A stretch of DNA of 64,000 bases. It comes from Alcaligenaceae bacterium. Lineage in GTDB: Bacteria > Pseudomonadota > Gammaproteobacteria > Burkholderiales > Burkholderiaceae_B. The notes under the pieces are model-generated. The model saw only the letters and a list, made by a program, of their open reading frames with translations. It was not told the origin of the DNA and made no database searches. Position 1 is the first letter of the stretch. Each line of letters opens with the position of its first letter. The translations under genes were made by a program, and so were the position numbers. Location: assembly GCA_947379755.1 (NCBI GenBank), contig CANCOC010000003.1, positions 23,121 to 87,120 on the forward strand, written 5' to 3'. This document shows, in pieces, positions 21,533-32,074 of this stretch.

Positions 21533-23272
21533 TTAGTAAATTGCAGGTTCGTCGACAGGCGCACCAAAAGAGGTTTCTAGAAAATCAAAATCGCAACCCT
21601 GGTCAGCCTGCAAAATATGGCGACTGAACATCCAGCCGTAGCCGCGCTCGTAGCGGCGCGCAGGTGCGACCCAGGCGGCACGTCGCAAGGCAAGTTCCTG
21701 GTCACTGACTTCCATGTGAATACTGCGTGCTGCGACATCTACAGTGATGAGGTCACCCGTTTTGACGAGTGCCAGTGGTCCGCCGATATAGGCTTCGGGT
21801 GCTGCGTGCAGAATGCAGGCGCCGTAGCTGGTGCCGCTCATGCGTGCATCGGAGAGCCGTAACATGTCGCGTACGCCTTGTTTGACCAGTTTGAGAGGGA
21901 TCGGGAGCATGCCCCATTCAGGCATGCCCGGACCGCCCTGTGGACCAGCATTACGCAGCACCAGGATGTGTTCAGCAGTCACGTCGAGGTTTTCGTCATC
22001 CACCGCAGCTTTCATTTCGGGGTAGCTGTCGAACACCAGCGCAGGTCCTGTGTGCTTCAACAGGTGAGGCGCGCAGGCGCTTGGTTTGATGACCGCACCG
22101 TTGGGTGCAATATTGCCGCGCAGGACTGCCAGTGCACCCTCAGCATAAAGTGGGTTGTCCAGAGTGCGAATGACGTCATCGCTGTAGACCTCCGCCCCCT
22201 TGATGTTTTCGCCGGTTGTCTGGCCCGTTACGGTCATGGCATTCAGGTCCAGATGCGGTGCAATCCGGTTCATGAGTGCTGGCAACCCCCCTGCATAGTA
22301 GAAATCCTCCATCAGATACTTGTCGCCGCTCGGCCGGATATTCGCAATCACAGGCACTTTACGGCTGGCCGCATCAAAATCATCCAGAGTGACTTCGCAG
22401 TGTGTGCCGGCACGTCTGGACATCGCCACCAGATGGACGATTGCATTGGTGCTGCATCCCATGGCCATGGCGACCGCAATGCCATTGTCAAAGTTGGCGC
22501 GTGTGAGCATACGGGCGGGTGTCAGGTCTTCCCAGGCCATTTCTACGATTCTTCGTCCGCAGGCAGCTGACATGCGGGGATGATTCGAATCGGGAGCAGG
22601 GATGCTTGAGGCGCCTGGCAAAGCCATGCCGATGGCTTCGGCGATGCCCATCATGGTCGCAGCCGTGCCCATGGTCATGCAGGTCCCATGGCTACGTGCG
22701 ATGCCGGCTTCGACTTCGATCCATTCTGTTTTGGATATTTTTCCTGCGCGTCGTTCATCCCAGAATTTCCAGGCATCTGAACCTGAGCCCAGCACTTTTC
22801 CTTTCCAGTTGCCGCGCAGCATCGGACCAGCAGGCAGATAAATGCAGGGCAAACCGGCTGACAGTGCGCCCATGATCAGGCCGGGGGTTGTTTTGTCGCA
22901 GCCACCCATCAATACCGCTGCATCGACCGGGTGACTCCGGATGAGCTCTTCGGTATCCATGGCGAGCATGTTGCGGTAGAGCATCGTGGTGGGTTTGACG
23001 TATTGTTCGGCCAGCGAAATGGCCGGCAACTCCAGCGGAAACCCACCCGCCTGCAAAATGCCCCGTTTGACGTCCTCTACGCGCTGTTTGAAGTGCGTAT
23101 GGCAAGGGTTGATATCAGACCAGGTGTTGATGATGGCGATGACGGGCTTGCCCTCCCAGTCGGCTGGGGCATACCCCATCTGCATGGCACGCGAACGATG
23201 TCCGAAAGAGCGCAGGTCGTCGTGGGCGAACCAGCGTGCGCTGCGCAAGGTGTCTGGAGTTTTACGGGTCAT
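21533..23272 (-). CDS. IlvD/Edd family dehydratase (sugar-acid dehydratase-like)
   Basis: MTRKTPDTLRSARWFAHDDLRSFGHRSRAMQMGYAP; MGGCDKTTPG, HGTCMTMGTAATM. Start moved to 23272. Confidence 0.9.
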   Translation of the reverse strand: MTRKTPDTLRSARWFAHDDLRSFGHRSRAMQMGYAPADWEGKPVIAIINTWSDINPCHTHFKQRVEDVKRGILQAGGFPLELPAISLAEQYVKPTTMLYRNMLAMDTEELIRSHPVDAAVLMGGCDKTTPGLIMGALSAGLPCIYLPAGPMLRGNWKGKVLGSGSDAWKFWDERRAGKISKTEWIEVEAGIARSHGTCMTMGTAATMMGIAEAIGMALPGASSIPAPDSNHPRMSAACGRRIVEMAWEDLTPARMLTRANFDNGIAVAMAMGCSTNAIVHLVAMSRRAGTHCEVTLDDFDAASRKVPVIANIRPSGDKYLMEDFYYAGGLPALMNRIAPHLDLNAMTVTGQTTGENIKGAEVYSDDVIRTLDNPLYAEGALAVLRGNIAPNGAVIKPSACAPHLLKHTGPALVFDSYPEMKAAVDDENLDVTAEHILVLRNAGPQGGPGMPEWGMLPIPLKLVKQGVRDMLRLSDARMSGTSYGACILHAAPEAYIGGPLALVKTGDLITVDVAARSIHMEVSDQELALRRAAWVAPARRYERGYGWMFSRHILQADQGCDFDFLETSFGAPVDEPAIY

Positions 23273-23314
23273 TTGGGCTTTTTTTGTTATCTGAATCAGG
23301 AATTCGAAGTAAAG

Positions 23315-23330
23315 CACTAATATATTAGTG
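23315..23330. promoter_or_regulatory. Perfect 16-bp palindrome, candidate GntR operator
   Basis: CACTAATATATTAGTG in the divergent ilvD-like/gntR intergenic region. Confidence 0.65.
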
Positions 23331-23379
23331 TGTCAACGGTAAGATATGTCTTGGTCACAATGACGCGTAAGGTTTTTGA

Positions 23380-24087
23380 ATGCATGTTTTAGAAAAACTT
23401 CCCGCTTTAAAGCTGGATCGATACCGGCAAAGCGCCCCGCAAGTCTTTGAAGCGTTGCGCGGGCTGATTATTTCGCTCGAACTCGAACCTGGGATGGTAT
23501 TGCCACGTGCTGAGCTGGCAGAACACTATGGCTTGAGCCAGACACCGATTCGCGATGCGCTCATGCGTCTGGCAGAAGACGGGCTGGTAGATATCTATCC
23601 GCAGCATGCGACGGTGGTCAGCAGGATAGATATCGCGTCAGCACTGGAAGTGCATTTTTTAAGACGATCTCTTGAGCTTGAAATTCTGAAAACGCTCTGC
23701 GACCTGCCGGATGCAGAACATGCAGCTTTGATCGAAAAGCTCAAAGCACATCTGCGCACTCAGCATGCCTGCCTGGAACCGCTGGATTATTCCGCTCTGG
23801 CACATGCCGATGAGGCATTTCATAAAGAAATGTATGTCACAGCGGGGGTGGGGAATTTATGGGAGCTCGTCTGTCAGCGCAGCGGACAAATCGATCGTCT
23901 GCGCAGGCTTAATCTGCCGGCACAAGGCAAGGCACAAGCCATTGTGAAGGACCATGGTGCCATACTGGATGCCCTGTCCAAAAAAGACAAGGCTAGCGCA
24001 GAGGCTGCATTGCGTGTGCATCTGGGCGGCACACTTTCATTCGTCAAAGAAATTCACAGTCTGCACCCGGAGTGGGTCAAAGCGTAA
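23380..24087 (+). CDS. GntR family transcriptional regulator (FCD-type)
   Basis: LEPGMVLPRAELAEHYGLSQTPIRDALMRLAEDGLVDIYPQHATVVSRI. Confidence 0.9.
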   Translation: MHVLEKLPALKLDRYRQSAPQVFEALRGLIISLELEPGMVLPRAELAEHYGLSQTPIRDALMRLAEDGLVDIYPQHATVVSRIDIASALEVHFLRRSLELEILKTLCDLPDAEHAALIEKLKAHLRTQHACLEPLDYSALAHADEAFHKEMYVTAGVGNLWELVCQRSGQIDRLRRLNLPAQGKAQAIVKDHGAILDALSKKDKASAEAALRVHLGGTLSFVKEIHSLHPEWVKA

Positions 24088-24096
24088 AGCAAAAAA

Positions 24097-24123
24097 AACC
24101 ATCAGCAAACTTCGCTGATGGTT
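24097..24123. terminator. Bidirectional rho-independent terminator between gntR and gcdH
   Basis: AACCATCAGC-AAACTTC-GCTGATGGTT, perfect 10-bp stem preceded by an A-run (T-run on the minus strand). Confidence 0.88.
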
Positions 24124-24141
24124 GATCAACCAGGCAATGTA

Positions 24142-25335
24142 TTAGCAGAATGCCTGGATGCCTGTCTGTGCGCGACCCAGGATGAGGGCATGGATGTCGT
24201 GCGTGCCTTCGTAGGTGTTGACGACTTCGAGGTTGACCAGGTGGCGTGCCACGCCGAACTCATCCGAAATTCCATTGCCACCCAGCATGTCGCGTGCCAT
24301 GCGTGCAATGTCAAGAGACTTGCCGCAGGAGTTGCGTTTCATGATCGAAGTGATCTCGACAGCCGCGGTGCCTTCGTCTTTCATGCGACCCAGACGCAGG
24401 CAACCCTGCAGGGCAAGCGTGATTTCAGTTTGCATGTCGGCCAGTTTTTTCTGGATGAGCTGGTTGGCGGCCAGAGGACGGCCAAACTGCTTGCGATCCA
24501 GTGTGTACTGGCGTGCCATATGCCAGCAGAATTCTGCTGCACCCAGTGCGCCCCAGGCGATACCGAATCGTGCCGAGTTCAGGCAGGTAAAGGGTCCTTT
24601 CAGACCTGTTACGCCAGGCAGCATTTGCTCGTCGCCGATTTCAACTTCGTCCATGACGATTTCACCGGTGATCGAAGCACGCAAGCCGACCTTGCCGTGG
24701 ATGGCAGGTGCTGACAAACCCTTCATGCCTTTTTCAAGGATGAAGCCGCGGATACGGCCGTCATGATCACCGCCGACACATTTGCCCCACACCACAAAGA
24801 CGTCAGCGATAGGCGAGTTTGAAATCCACATCTTGTTGCCACTGACTTTGTAGCCGTGTGCAGTCTTGACTGCACGTGTTTCCATGCCGTTGGGGTCTGA
24901 ACCATGGTTCGGTTCGGTCAGGCCAAAGCAGCCAATCCATTCACCCCGTGCAAGCTTGGGCAGGTATTTCTGTTTTTGCGCTTCACTGCCAAACTCATTG
25001 ATTGGCACCATGACTAATGAAGATTGCACACTCATCATCGAGCGATAGCCTGAATCGACACGCTCGACTTCGCGCGCGATCAAGCCGTAACTGACGTAGT
25101 TCAATCCTGAACCGCCGTATTCGACCGGGATGGTTGGGCCCAGCAGACCGAGCTCACCCATTTCGGGGAAAATTGCGACGTCGGTGATTTCATTACGAAA
25201 GCCCTCGAGTACGCGTGGTGCGAGCTTGTCCTGACAGTATGCACGCGCGGCATCGCGCACCATGCGTTCTTCGTCAGTCAGCTGGCTTTCCAGCAAGAGT
25301 GGGTCTTCCCAATTAAATGAGGCTTCAGCGGCCAT
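24142..25335 (-). CDS. gcdH: Glutaryl-CoA dehydrogenase-type acyl-CoA dehydrogenase
   Basis: [67 protein letters not shown]. Confidence 0.9.
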   Translation of the reverse strand: MAAEASFNWEDPLLLESQLTDEERMVRDAARAYCQDKLAPRVLEGFRNEITDVAIFPEMGELGLLGPTIPVEYGGSGLNYVSYGLIAREVERVDSGYRSMMSVQSSLVMVPINEFGSEAQKQKYLPKLARGEWIGCFGLTEPNHGSDPNGMETRAVKTAHGYKVSGNKMWISNSPIADVFVVWGKCVGGDHDGRIRGFILEKGMKGLSAPAIHGKVGLRASITGEIVMDEVEIGDEQMLPGVTGLKGPFTCLNSARFGIAWGALGAAEFCWHMARQYTLDRKQFGRPLAANQLIQKKLADMQTEITLALQGCLRLGRMKDEGTAAVEITSIMKRNSCGKSLDIARMARDMLGGNGISDEFGVARHLVNLEVVNTYEGTHDIHALILGRAQTGIQAFC

Positions 25336-25413
25336 GTCGTGCTCCAGATATCAATGATGAATACTAAATTCAAGTGCGGTGCAGACGCAGGATAGCGTCT
25401 GCATGACGTGCGA

Positions 25414-27099
25414 TTACTTTTGTGCAGCAGCGCGTAATTTTGCGATGGTCGTGGTGGGCGTAATGGCTTCGGGATCAATCAGGCAATGCACGATTGCAGG
25501 CTTGCCGCTTGCAACGGCGCGTTCAAACGCTGGTCCAAACTGATCCGTCGTTTCAACACGCTCACCATGGCCACCAAAGGCGCGTGCATAAGCTGCGAAA
25601 TCCGGGTTTTTCAGTTGTGTGGCTGAAACGCGGCCAGGATAGTGTTTTTCCTGATGCATACGAATCGTGCCATACATACCATTGTCGATCAGCACCACAA
25701 TGATAGGTAAGTCGTACTGAACTGCCGTTGCAAATTCCTGACCGTGCATCATGAAGCAACCATCACCCGCAAAACAAACTACCATTTTTTCGGGTGACAG
25801 ACGCTTGGCACCTACGGCAGCGGGCAGCCCATAGCCCATTGAGCCAGAGGTTGGGGCAAGTTGAGTGCCATATTGCGTAAAGCGGTGGAAGCGATGCAGC
25901 CAGGTGGCAAAGTTACCTGCGCCGTTGGTCATGATGGCATCGGCAGGCAGGTTGGCTTCGAGGTATTGCATGACGCCGCCCATTTGCAGGGTGCCGGGTG
26001 TCTGGATGGGCGCAGGGTCGCTCCAGGCCAGATAACTCTTGTGCATGGCTTGCGTATCGGCAGCCCACGGCAGGCTGGCGGGGACGGCCAGGGCTGCAAG
26101 TTCGCCGGCAAACGCAGCAGGCGATGCATTGATGGCCAACGCGGCACGGTAGACGCGGCCAAGTTCGCCACTATCCGGATGCACGTGTACCAGTGTTTGC
26201 TTGGGCACAGGGATGTCGAACAGCGTGTAGGCCTGGCTCGGCATTTCTGACATGCGACCACCGACCAGCAACACGAGGTCTGCTTCAGCGACACGTTTGA
26301 GCAGCGCGGGATTCAAGCCAATCCCGACGTCACCGATAAAGCAGGGGTGATCGGCTGGAAATAACATCTGGCGACGGAAAGAGACCGCGACAGGGAGTTT
26401 GAATTTTTCGGCGAAGGCTGCAAACTCTTTGACAGACTTCTCGTCCCAGCGCGTGCCACCCAGAATTGCGACGGGCGCTTTGGCCTGAGCCAGACGCTTG
26501 GCTAAATCAGCCATCTGGCCGGTAGCAGGCGCTGAGTCAACCGCTTCGTAATGCGGCGCATCGGCGACAGTCGCCATTTCGACCAGCATGTCTTCAGGCA
26601 GGGCAATCACGACTGGGCCGGGGCGTCCCGAGGTGGCGACATGAAAGGCGCGCGACAGGATTTCAGGGATACGTGCTGCATCGTCAATCTCGGTCGCCCA
26701 CTTGGCAGCCTGACCGAAGATGGCACGGTAATCCATTTCCTGGAAGGCTTCGCGTTCACGCATGCCACGCTCAATCTGCCCGACAAATACGATCAGCGGC
26801 GAGGAGTCCTGCTTGGAAATATGAATACCTGCCAGAGCATTGGAAGCACCTGGCCCGCGTGTCACCATGCAAATGCCTGGCTGGCCTGTCAGTTTGCCGT
26901 GAGCGTCGGCCATCATGGCGGCACCGCCTTCCTGGCGACAGACTGTGACGTCGATATTGACATCGACCAAGGCATCGAGCACAGCCAGGAAGCTTTCGCC
27001 CGGGACACAAAATACGTGTTTGACGCCGTGGCTGACGAGTTGACCCACGAGAATCTGACCGCCGGTACGGGGTGCGCTGGAAGAAGGTGCTTGGCTCAT
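25414..27099 (-). CDS. Thiamine-pyrophosphate-dependent enzyme, acetolactate synthase large-subunit-like
   Basis: GGQILVGQLVSHGVKHVFCVPGESFLAVLDAL; CFAGDGCFMMHGQEFATAVQYDLPIIVVLIDNGMYGTI (TPP motif). Start MSQAPSSS at 27099. Confidence 0.87.
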   Translation of the reverse strand: MSQAPSSSAPRTGGQILVGQLVSHGVKHVFCVPGESFLAVLDALVDVNIDVTVCRQEGGAAMMADAHGKLTGQPGICMVTRGPGASNALAGIHISKQDSSPLIVFVGQIERGMREREAFQEMDYRAIFGQAAKWATEIDDAARIPEILSRAFHVATSGRPGPVVIALPEDMLVEMATVADAPHYEAVDSAPATGQMADLAKRLAQAKAPVAILGGTRWDEKSVKEFAAFAEKFKLPVAVSFRRQMLFPADHPCFIGDVGIGLNPALLKRVAEADLVLLVGGRMSEMPSQAYTLFDIPVPKQTLVHVHPDSGELGRVYRAALAINASPAAFAGELAALAVPASLPWAADTQAMHKSYLAWSDPAPIQTPGTLQMGGVMQYLEANLPADAIMTNGAGNFATWLHRFHRFTQYGTQLAPTSGSMGYGLPAAVGAKRLSPEKMVVCFAGDGCFMMHGQEFATAVQYDLPIIVVLIDNGMYGTIRMHQEKHYPGRVSATQLKNPDFAAYARAFGGHGERVETTDQFGPAFERAVASGKPAIVHCLIDPEAITPTTTIAKLRAAAQK

Positions 27100-27178
27100 A
27101 TATTGGCTACTTTTATTGGTTAAATCGGCAATCCTCAATCATATCGTGTTGCGGACGAATGAAGGGGCGGTAAGCGCG

Positions 27179-28294
27179 TTAGTTTTCCTTGAAACCCGGA
27201 GGAAGTTTGCGCAGGGTGGCGGGCGTACGTGAAAGCTTGATGGGTGACGCCAGGCCGCGATATTTTCCCTGTTTGAGCACCATCTTGCGGTGCTGAGTGT
27301 GGGGGTGTTCCAGAATCTGTTGCACATTGAGCACAGCGGCAGCCGGGACCCCCGCTTTGAGCAGGGTTTCGGAGATGGTGGTGGCTTCGTGGGCGCTGAG
27401 AAGATCGACCAGCAAGGCATGCAGGGCAGGCCGGTTTTTCAGCCTGTCCTGATTGGTGGTGAACCGGGGGTCGCCAGAAAGCGATTCGGCACCCAGCACT
27501 TTGAGAAGCGTCTGGAACTGACGGTCATTGCCAATCGCCAGGAACAGAGGGCCTTTTTTAGTTTCAACGGTTTCGTAGGGTGAAATATTCGGGTGTGCGT
27601 TGCCGCTGCGTCCAGGCACTTTGCCATTACCAAAGAAATTCGCAGCATGGGGGTGCAACAGTGAGATCGCACAGTCAAAGAGGGTAATGTCGAGAAATTG
27701 ACCCAGACCGCTGCGGCTGCGTTCCTGCATGGCCAGCAAGATCGCCAGCGCGGCATTCAGGCCGGTGACCATATCCACCACGGGCAGACCGACGCGCGTG
27801 GCTTCGCCTTGTGCATCGCCATTTACGCTCATCAGGCCGCACATCGCCTGCGCACAGGCATCGTAGCCGGGCATCCCACCCAGAGGGCCGTCTGCACCAA
27901 AACCACTGATCCTGCAATGCACCAGTTTTGGAAAGAGCTCTTTGAGCGTTTCGTAGCCTATTCCCCATTTTTCCAGTGTGCCGGGTTTGAAATTTTCGAT
28001 CAGGATGTCCGCATCCACCAGCAGTGACTTGAGAAACTCCTGGCCAGGCGCCTGTGCGAGATCGATCGTCATTCCGGTTTTGTTTCGATTGACCCCCACA
28101 AAATACGAGGCTAGCCCGTCTTCAAAAGGAGGCCCCCATTGGCGGGTTTCGTCACCTGTTGGTGGTTCAAGCTTGAGCACGTCTGCGCCATGATCACCTA
28201 GAATCTGCGTGCAGAACGGGCCACCCAGTACGCGGCTTAAATCCACCACGCGACAGCCGGCGAGTGCACCAGTATTGGATTGTTGTTGCCACAT
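27179..28294 (-). CDS. CaiB/BaiF family CoA-transferase
   Basis: GCRVVDLSRVLGGPFCTQILGDHGADVLKLEPP; GYDACAQAMCGLMSVNG. Start MWQQQSNTG at 28294. Confidence 0.9.
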   Translation of the reverse strand: MWQQQSNTGALAGCRVVDLSRVLGGPFCTQILGDHGADVLKLEPPTGDETRQWGPPFEDGLASYFVGVNRNKTGMTIDLAQAPGQEFLKSLLVDADILIENFKPGTLEKWGIGYETLKELFPKLVHCRISGFGADGPLGGMPGYDACAQAMCGLMSVNGDAQGEATRVGLPVVDMVTGLNAALAILLAMQERSRSGLGQFLDITLFDCAISLLHPHAANFFGNGKVPGRSGNAHPNISPYETVETKKGPLFLAIGNDRQFQTLLKVLGAESLSGDPRFTTNQDRLKNRPALHALLVDLLSAHEATTISETLLKAGVPAAAVLNVQQILEHPHTQHRKMVLKQGKYRGLASPIKLSRTPATLRKLPPGFKEN

Positions 28295-28322
28295 ATTGCG
28301 TATGTCCAAAATCAGAATGTTG

Positions 28323-30017
28323 TTAAATAGCGCTGGCCAGCCACTCGCACAAGGCAGGATCAATCCGCTCGGGATCTGCAATCGGATCGCGCGCGGCCAG
28401 GCGGTGCTTGAGCACTAGGTCAGCAAGATATCCTCGCATCGGCATGTTCGCCTGTTTCGCTTCCCAGCGCATGCCGGCCATGGTGACCACATGATAGAGA
28501 CTGCTTGCTGCCTGTCTGGCATGCTCGGCGGATCCTTCGGCACTTGCCTGGGCTGCAAACGCAAAGGCTTGTTCAATTCGTTGCGTTTGCAGTGCCGCCA
28601 ATCCGGGCGAGACTGGCAGGCCCTCACCTAGCAACTGATCGACATGCTGGCGCAGGGCTGGGAGGGACTGTTCTTTTTGAATGGCGCGCAGCACGTCGAG
28701 CGCGACAATATTACTGGTGCCTTCCCAGATTGAGCCAAGATGCGCATCGCGTAATACTCTGGCATCGCTGAACTCTTCGATATAGCCGCAGCCTCCGCGC
28801 ACTTCCATCGCGTCACCCGCGACTTTGCGCGCATCACGGCAGGCGCGAAACTTGATCAGTGGCGTCATGATGCGCATCAATGGCCTGAGTGACGGATCGC
28901 GATCGGCCGCCTCAAGCGCCTGCGCGGTCTGGTAGACCATCGTGCGGGCTTGCTCGGTCGCCAGGGCGATCTTTGACAGCTGACGCTGCATCAGCGGCAT
29001 ATCTATCAGACGTTTGCCAAAGGCTCGCCGGTTTTTAGCAATATATAGCGCTTCGGTCAGTGCCCGGCGCATCAGGCCCGCCGCACGTACGCCATTGGAC
29101 AGTCGCGAATTGTTGATCATGTCCGACATGTGCTTGAAGCCCTGCCCACGCTCACCCACTAGCCAGGCAAAAGCACCTTCAAGCCGGATCTCTCCACTTG
29201 GCATGGATCGCGTTCCGAGCTTGTCTTTCAGCCGCAGAATACGATAGCTGTTGATGCTGCCATCTGGTCGGGTACGTGGCAGGAGAAATAAGGACACGCC
29301 TTTAAGGCCCGGGGCGTGTTCTGATCGCGCAAGGACCATTGCAAAGCCGGCATCCGGGTTGGAACAAAACCATTTGTCACCGTGCAGCAGCCAGTTGCCA
29401 TCCGCATCCTGGATGGCCTGAGTTTCGGTTGCACTGACATCAGAGCCTGCACCTTGCTCTGTCATGAACATTGCGCCCTGGTGCAGGGTATCAAAGTCTT
29501 GCGTCGTCACCATAGGCAAGACTTGTTCGACCAGTGCTAGATCGCCAAACTTGCGCAGGGTGCGGGCCAGTGAGTCGGTCATGCTGACCGGACAGCACAG
29601 ACCAAATTCAGCCTGGACAAACAGGTAAGTGAGTGCGTATTTGGCAGCGGGTGGCATCGGCGTCGGCCATCCAAGTACGCCGCCACGGTGCGACAGGGCC
29701 GCCAGACCAAACTCGCTGTAAGCATAGCGTTCAAGCTCGACGTAGGCGGGATGTTTGTCGACATGAGACACATCCATACCAGAACGACTCCGCACAGAGA
29801 GTGTTGGTGGATGTTTGTCTGCCGTACCGGCCAGCTCATCAAGCAGCGAGCCTGCCAGCGCACCCAGGCGTTGCAGGTGCGGCAACAGGTGTGCATGCAG
29901 GTCTTTGGGCAGATAGCAGGCCAGCAGCGTACGCGCCGCATCCGCTTCAAACAGATTGATGCCCCGTGAATCAGGAACCGGGTGCGTCTCGCAGGGCGCT
30001 TGTTGGCTCATTTTCAT
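28323..30017 (-). CDS. Acyl-CoA dehydrogenase family protein (AidB-like)
   Basis: FMTEQGAGSDVSATET; GDAMEVRGGCGYIEEFSDARVLRDAHLGSIWEGTSNIVALD. Confidence 0.85.
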   Translation of the reverse strand: MKMSQQAPCETHPVPDSRGINLFEADAARTLLACYLPKDLHAHLLPHLQRLGALAGSLLDELAGTADKHPPTLSVRSRSGMDVSHVDKHPAYVELERYAYSEFGLAALSHRGGVLGWPTPMPPAAKYALTYLFVQAEFGLCCPVSMTDSLARTLRKFGDLALVEQVLPMVTTQDFDTLHQGAMFMTEQGAGSDVSATETQAIQDADGNWLLHGDKWFCSNPDAGFAMVLARSEHAPGLKGVSLFLLPRTRPDGSINSYRILRLKDKLGTRSMPSGEIRLEGAFAWLVGERGQGFKHMSDMINNSRLSNGVRAAGLMRRALTEALYIAKNRRAFGKRLIDMPLMQRQLSKIALATEQARTMVYQTAQALEAADRDPSLRPLMRIMTPLIKFRACRDARKVAGDAMEVRGGCGYIEEFSDARVLRDAHLGSIWEGTSNIVALDVLRAIQKEQSLPALRQHVDQLLGEGLPVSPGLAALQTQRIEQAFAFAAQASAEGSAEHARQAASSLYHVVTMAGMRWEAKQANMPMRGYLADLVLKHRLAARDPIADPERIDPALCEWLASAI

Positions 30018-30088
30018 GATTGTTTCTTGCCTGAATGCTGGTCTGAAAGATGTGTTCGAACGATCGGTTAAGGCTGGCCGTGCGAGTG

Positions 30089-30943
30089 TTACCTGAAGAC
30101 GACGGTGCGACTGCCGTTGAGCAGAATGCGATGTTCGACGTGACTCCTGACTGCGCGCGAGAGCACCAGCGACTCGACATCACTGCCGACTTGGGTCAGA
30201 TCTTGTGCGCTCATGGCGTGGTCTACGCGTTCAATGTCCTGTTCGATGATCGGACCTTCATCCAGATCATGGGTGACATAATGCGCGGTCGCACCAATGA
30301 TTTTTACGCCGCGCGCATGGGCCTGATAGTAAGGTCGCGCACCCTTGAAGCTTGGCAGAAAGCTATGGTGAATATTGATCGCACGACCTTGCAGTGCCTT
30401 GCATAATTCTGGCGACAGAATCTGCATGTAACGTGCAAGCACGATCAAATCTGAGCGCTCACGCTCGGCAATCGCAAGAATCTGCGATTCTTGATCAGCT
30501 TTGGTCTCGGGTGTGACGGGCAGGTAATGAAAAGGCACACCATACGACTGCGCCATATCCGAAAAGTCAGGATGGTTTGAAACAATGCCGACGATCTCGG
30601 CATGCAACTGTTTACTGTGGACACGGAACAGCAGGTCGTTCATGCAGTGACCCTGTTTGCTGACCAGGATCAGCAGGCGGGCTTTGCGTTGCGCGTCATG
30701 AATATGCCACTCCATCTGGAATTGTTCGCCCAGGGATGTGAACGCCTTCTCAAGCGGATCGATCGCGGTGCCTTCGGGCAACACAAAATGTACTCGTAGA
30801 AAGAAACGTCCTGTTTCTTCGTCACCGAATTGTTGTGCATCAACAATGTTGCCTTGATACTGCAGGAGCAATCCGCTCACGTTGTACACAATGCCTACGC
30901 GGTCAGGACATGACAGCGTCAAAATGAAATCGTTGCGTTGCAT
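30089..30943 (-). CDS. purU: Formyltetrahydrofolate deformylase
   Basis: ACT-like N-terminus DRVGIVYNVSGLLLQYQGNIVDAQQFGD; INIHHSFLPSFKGARPYYQAHARGVKIIGATAHYVT. Confidence 0.93.
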   Translation of the reverse strand: MQRNDFILTLSCPDRVGIVYNVSGLLLQYQGNIVDAQQFGDEETGRFFLRVHFVLPEGTAIDPLEKAFTSLGEQFQMEWHIHDAQRKARLLILVSKQGHCMNDLLFRVHSKQLHAEIVGIVSNHPDFSDMAQSYGVPFHYLPVTPETKADQESQILAIAERERSDLIVLARYMQILSPELCKALQGRAINIHHSFLPSFKGARPYYQAHARGVKIIGATAHYVTHDLDEGPIIEQDIERVDHAMSAQDLTQVGSDVESLVLSRAVRSHVEHRILLNGSRTVVFR

Positions 30944-30961
30944 GTAGGGCTCAGTAAAAAA

Positions 30962-32074
30962 TTAATTGAACGACAGGTGTAAGAGCGTTTCTTGAGCGAT
31001 CGCCAGACTCGAGGTCAGGCCGGGTGATTCAATGCCAAACAGATTCACTAGTCCAGTAATCCCATGCGTACCAGGTCCGGCAATCATGAAGTCAGCGGCA
31101 GGCTCGTGCGGACCAGAAATTTTTGGACGAATGCCTGTATACCCGGGAGAGAGCGTACCGTCCTGCATGCCCGGCCAGTAGGTACGAACAGCTTCGTAAA
31201 AGCCATCGCAGCGACGCGGATCGATGTCGTAGTCAACACGATCAATCCACTCGACATCCGGACCGAATTTAGCCTGTCCGCCGAGGTCGAGCGTGAGGTG
31301 CACGCCGAGCCCTGCATGATGGGGTGTCGGGTAAATCAGGTGCGTAAAGGGCACGCGCCCCTGCAGTGTGAAATAACTGCCTTTACACAGATACTCTTGC
31401 GGAATGGAAGACTCCGGGATACCTTTAATCTTGCGCGCCAGTGTCGGGGCATGCAGCCCGGAGGCATTCACCAGAACGTTGCACGAGAGCGTCATGGCGT
31501 CTGCGCCACCAAACTCGAGATCAAAACCACCTTCGGGCCGCACGGTGCCTGTCAGTAATGGTGTGTGGAACACGCACTGCGCACCCGCATTCTCGGCATC
31601 CCCCTGGAAAGACAGCATCAGGCCATGGCTATCGATAATGCCGGTTGATGGAGAGAGGAGGGCGGCCACACAGGAGAGAGCGGGCTCGAGCGCCTGTGCC
31701 TGGGATCCTGTCAGTAACTCCATGTCATCCACCCCATTGATCCGGGCTTTGTTCATGATGTCAGTGAGTGCTGGAATTTCTTCTGCGCTGGTGGCAACGA
31801 TCAGTTTGCCCAGACGCTTGTGTCCGACGCCATGTTCCGCACAATAGTCATATAAAAGATGACGGCCTTGCACGCACAGTCTGGCCTTGAGGCTGCCCGC
31901 CGGGTAATAGATGCCAGCGTGAATCACTTCGGAGTTGCGCGCGCTGGTGCCAGTTCCAATGCCTTCGGCGGCCTCAACCACCATCACTTCACGCCCTGCT
32001 AACGCGAGCGCGCGTGCGATCGCCAGTCCGACCACACCGGCACCGACAACGATGCAGTCAATATCCGCACTCAT
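30962..32074 (-). CDS. NAD(P)/FAD-dependent oxidoreductase (LhgO / L-2-hydroxyglutarate oxidase-like)
   Basis: [52 protein letters not shown]. Confidence 0.82.
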   Translation of the reverse strand: MSADIDCIVVGAGVVGLAIARALALAGREVMVVEAAEGIGTGTSARNSEVIHAGIYYPAGSLKARLCVQGRHLLYDYCAEHGVGHKRLGKLIVATSAEEIPALTDIMNKARINGVDDMELLTGSQAQALEPALSCVAALLSPSTGIIDSHGLMLSFQGDAENAGAQCVFHTPLLTGTVRPEGGFDLEFGGADAMTLSCNVLVNASGLHAPTLARKIKGIPESSIPQEYLCKGSYFTLQGRVPFTHLIYPTPHHAGLGVHLTLDLGGQAKFGPDVEWIDRVDYDIDPRRCDGFYEAVRTYWPGMQDGTLSPGYTGIRPKISGPHEPAADFMIAGPGTHGITGLVNLFGIESPGLTSSLAIAQETLLHLSFN

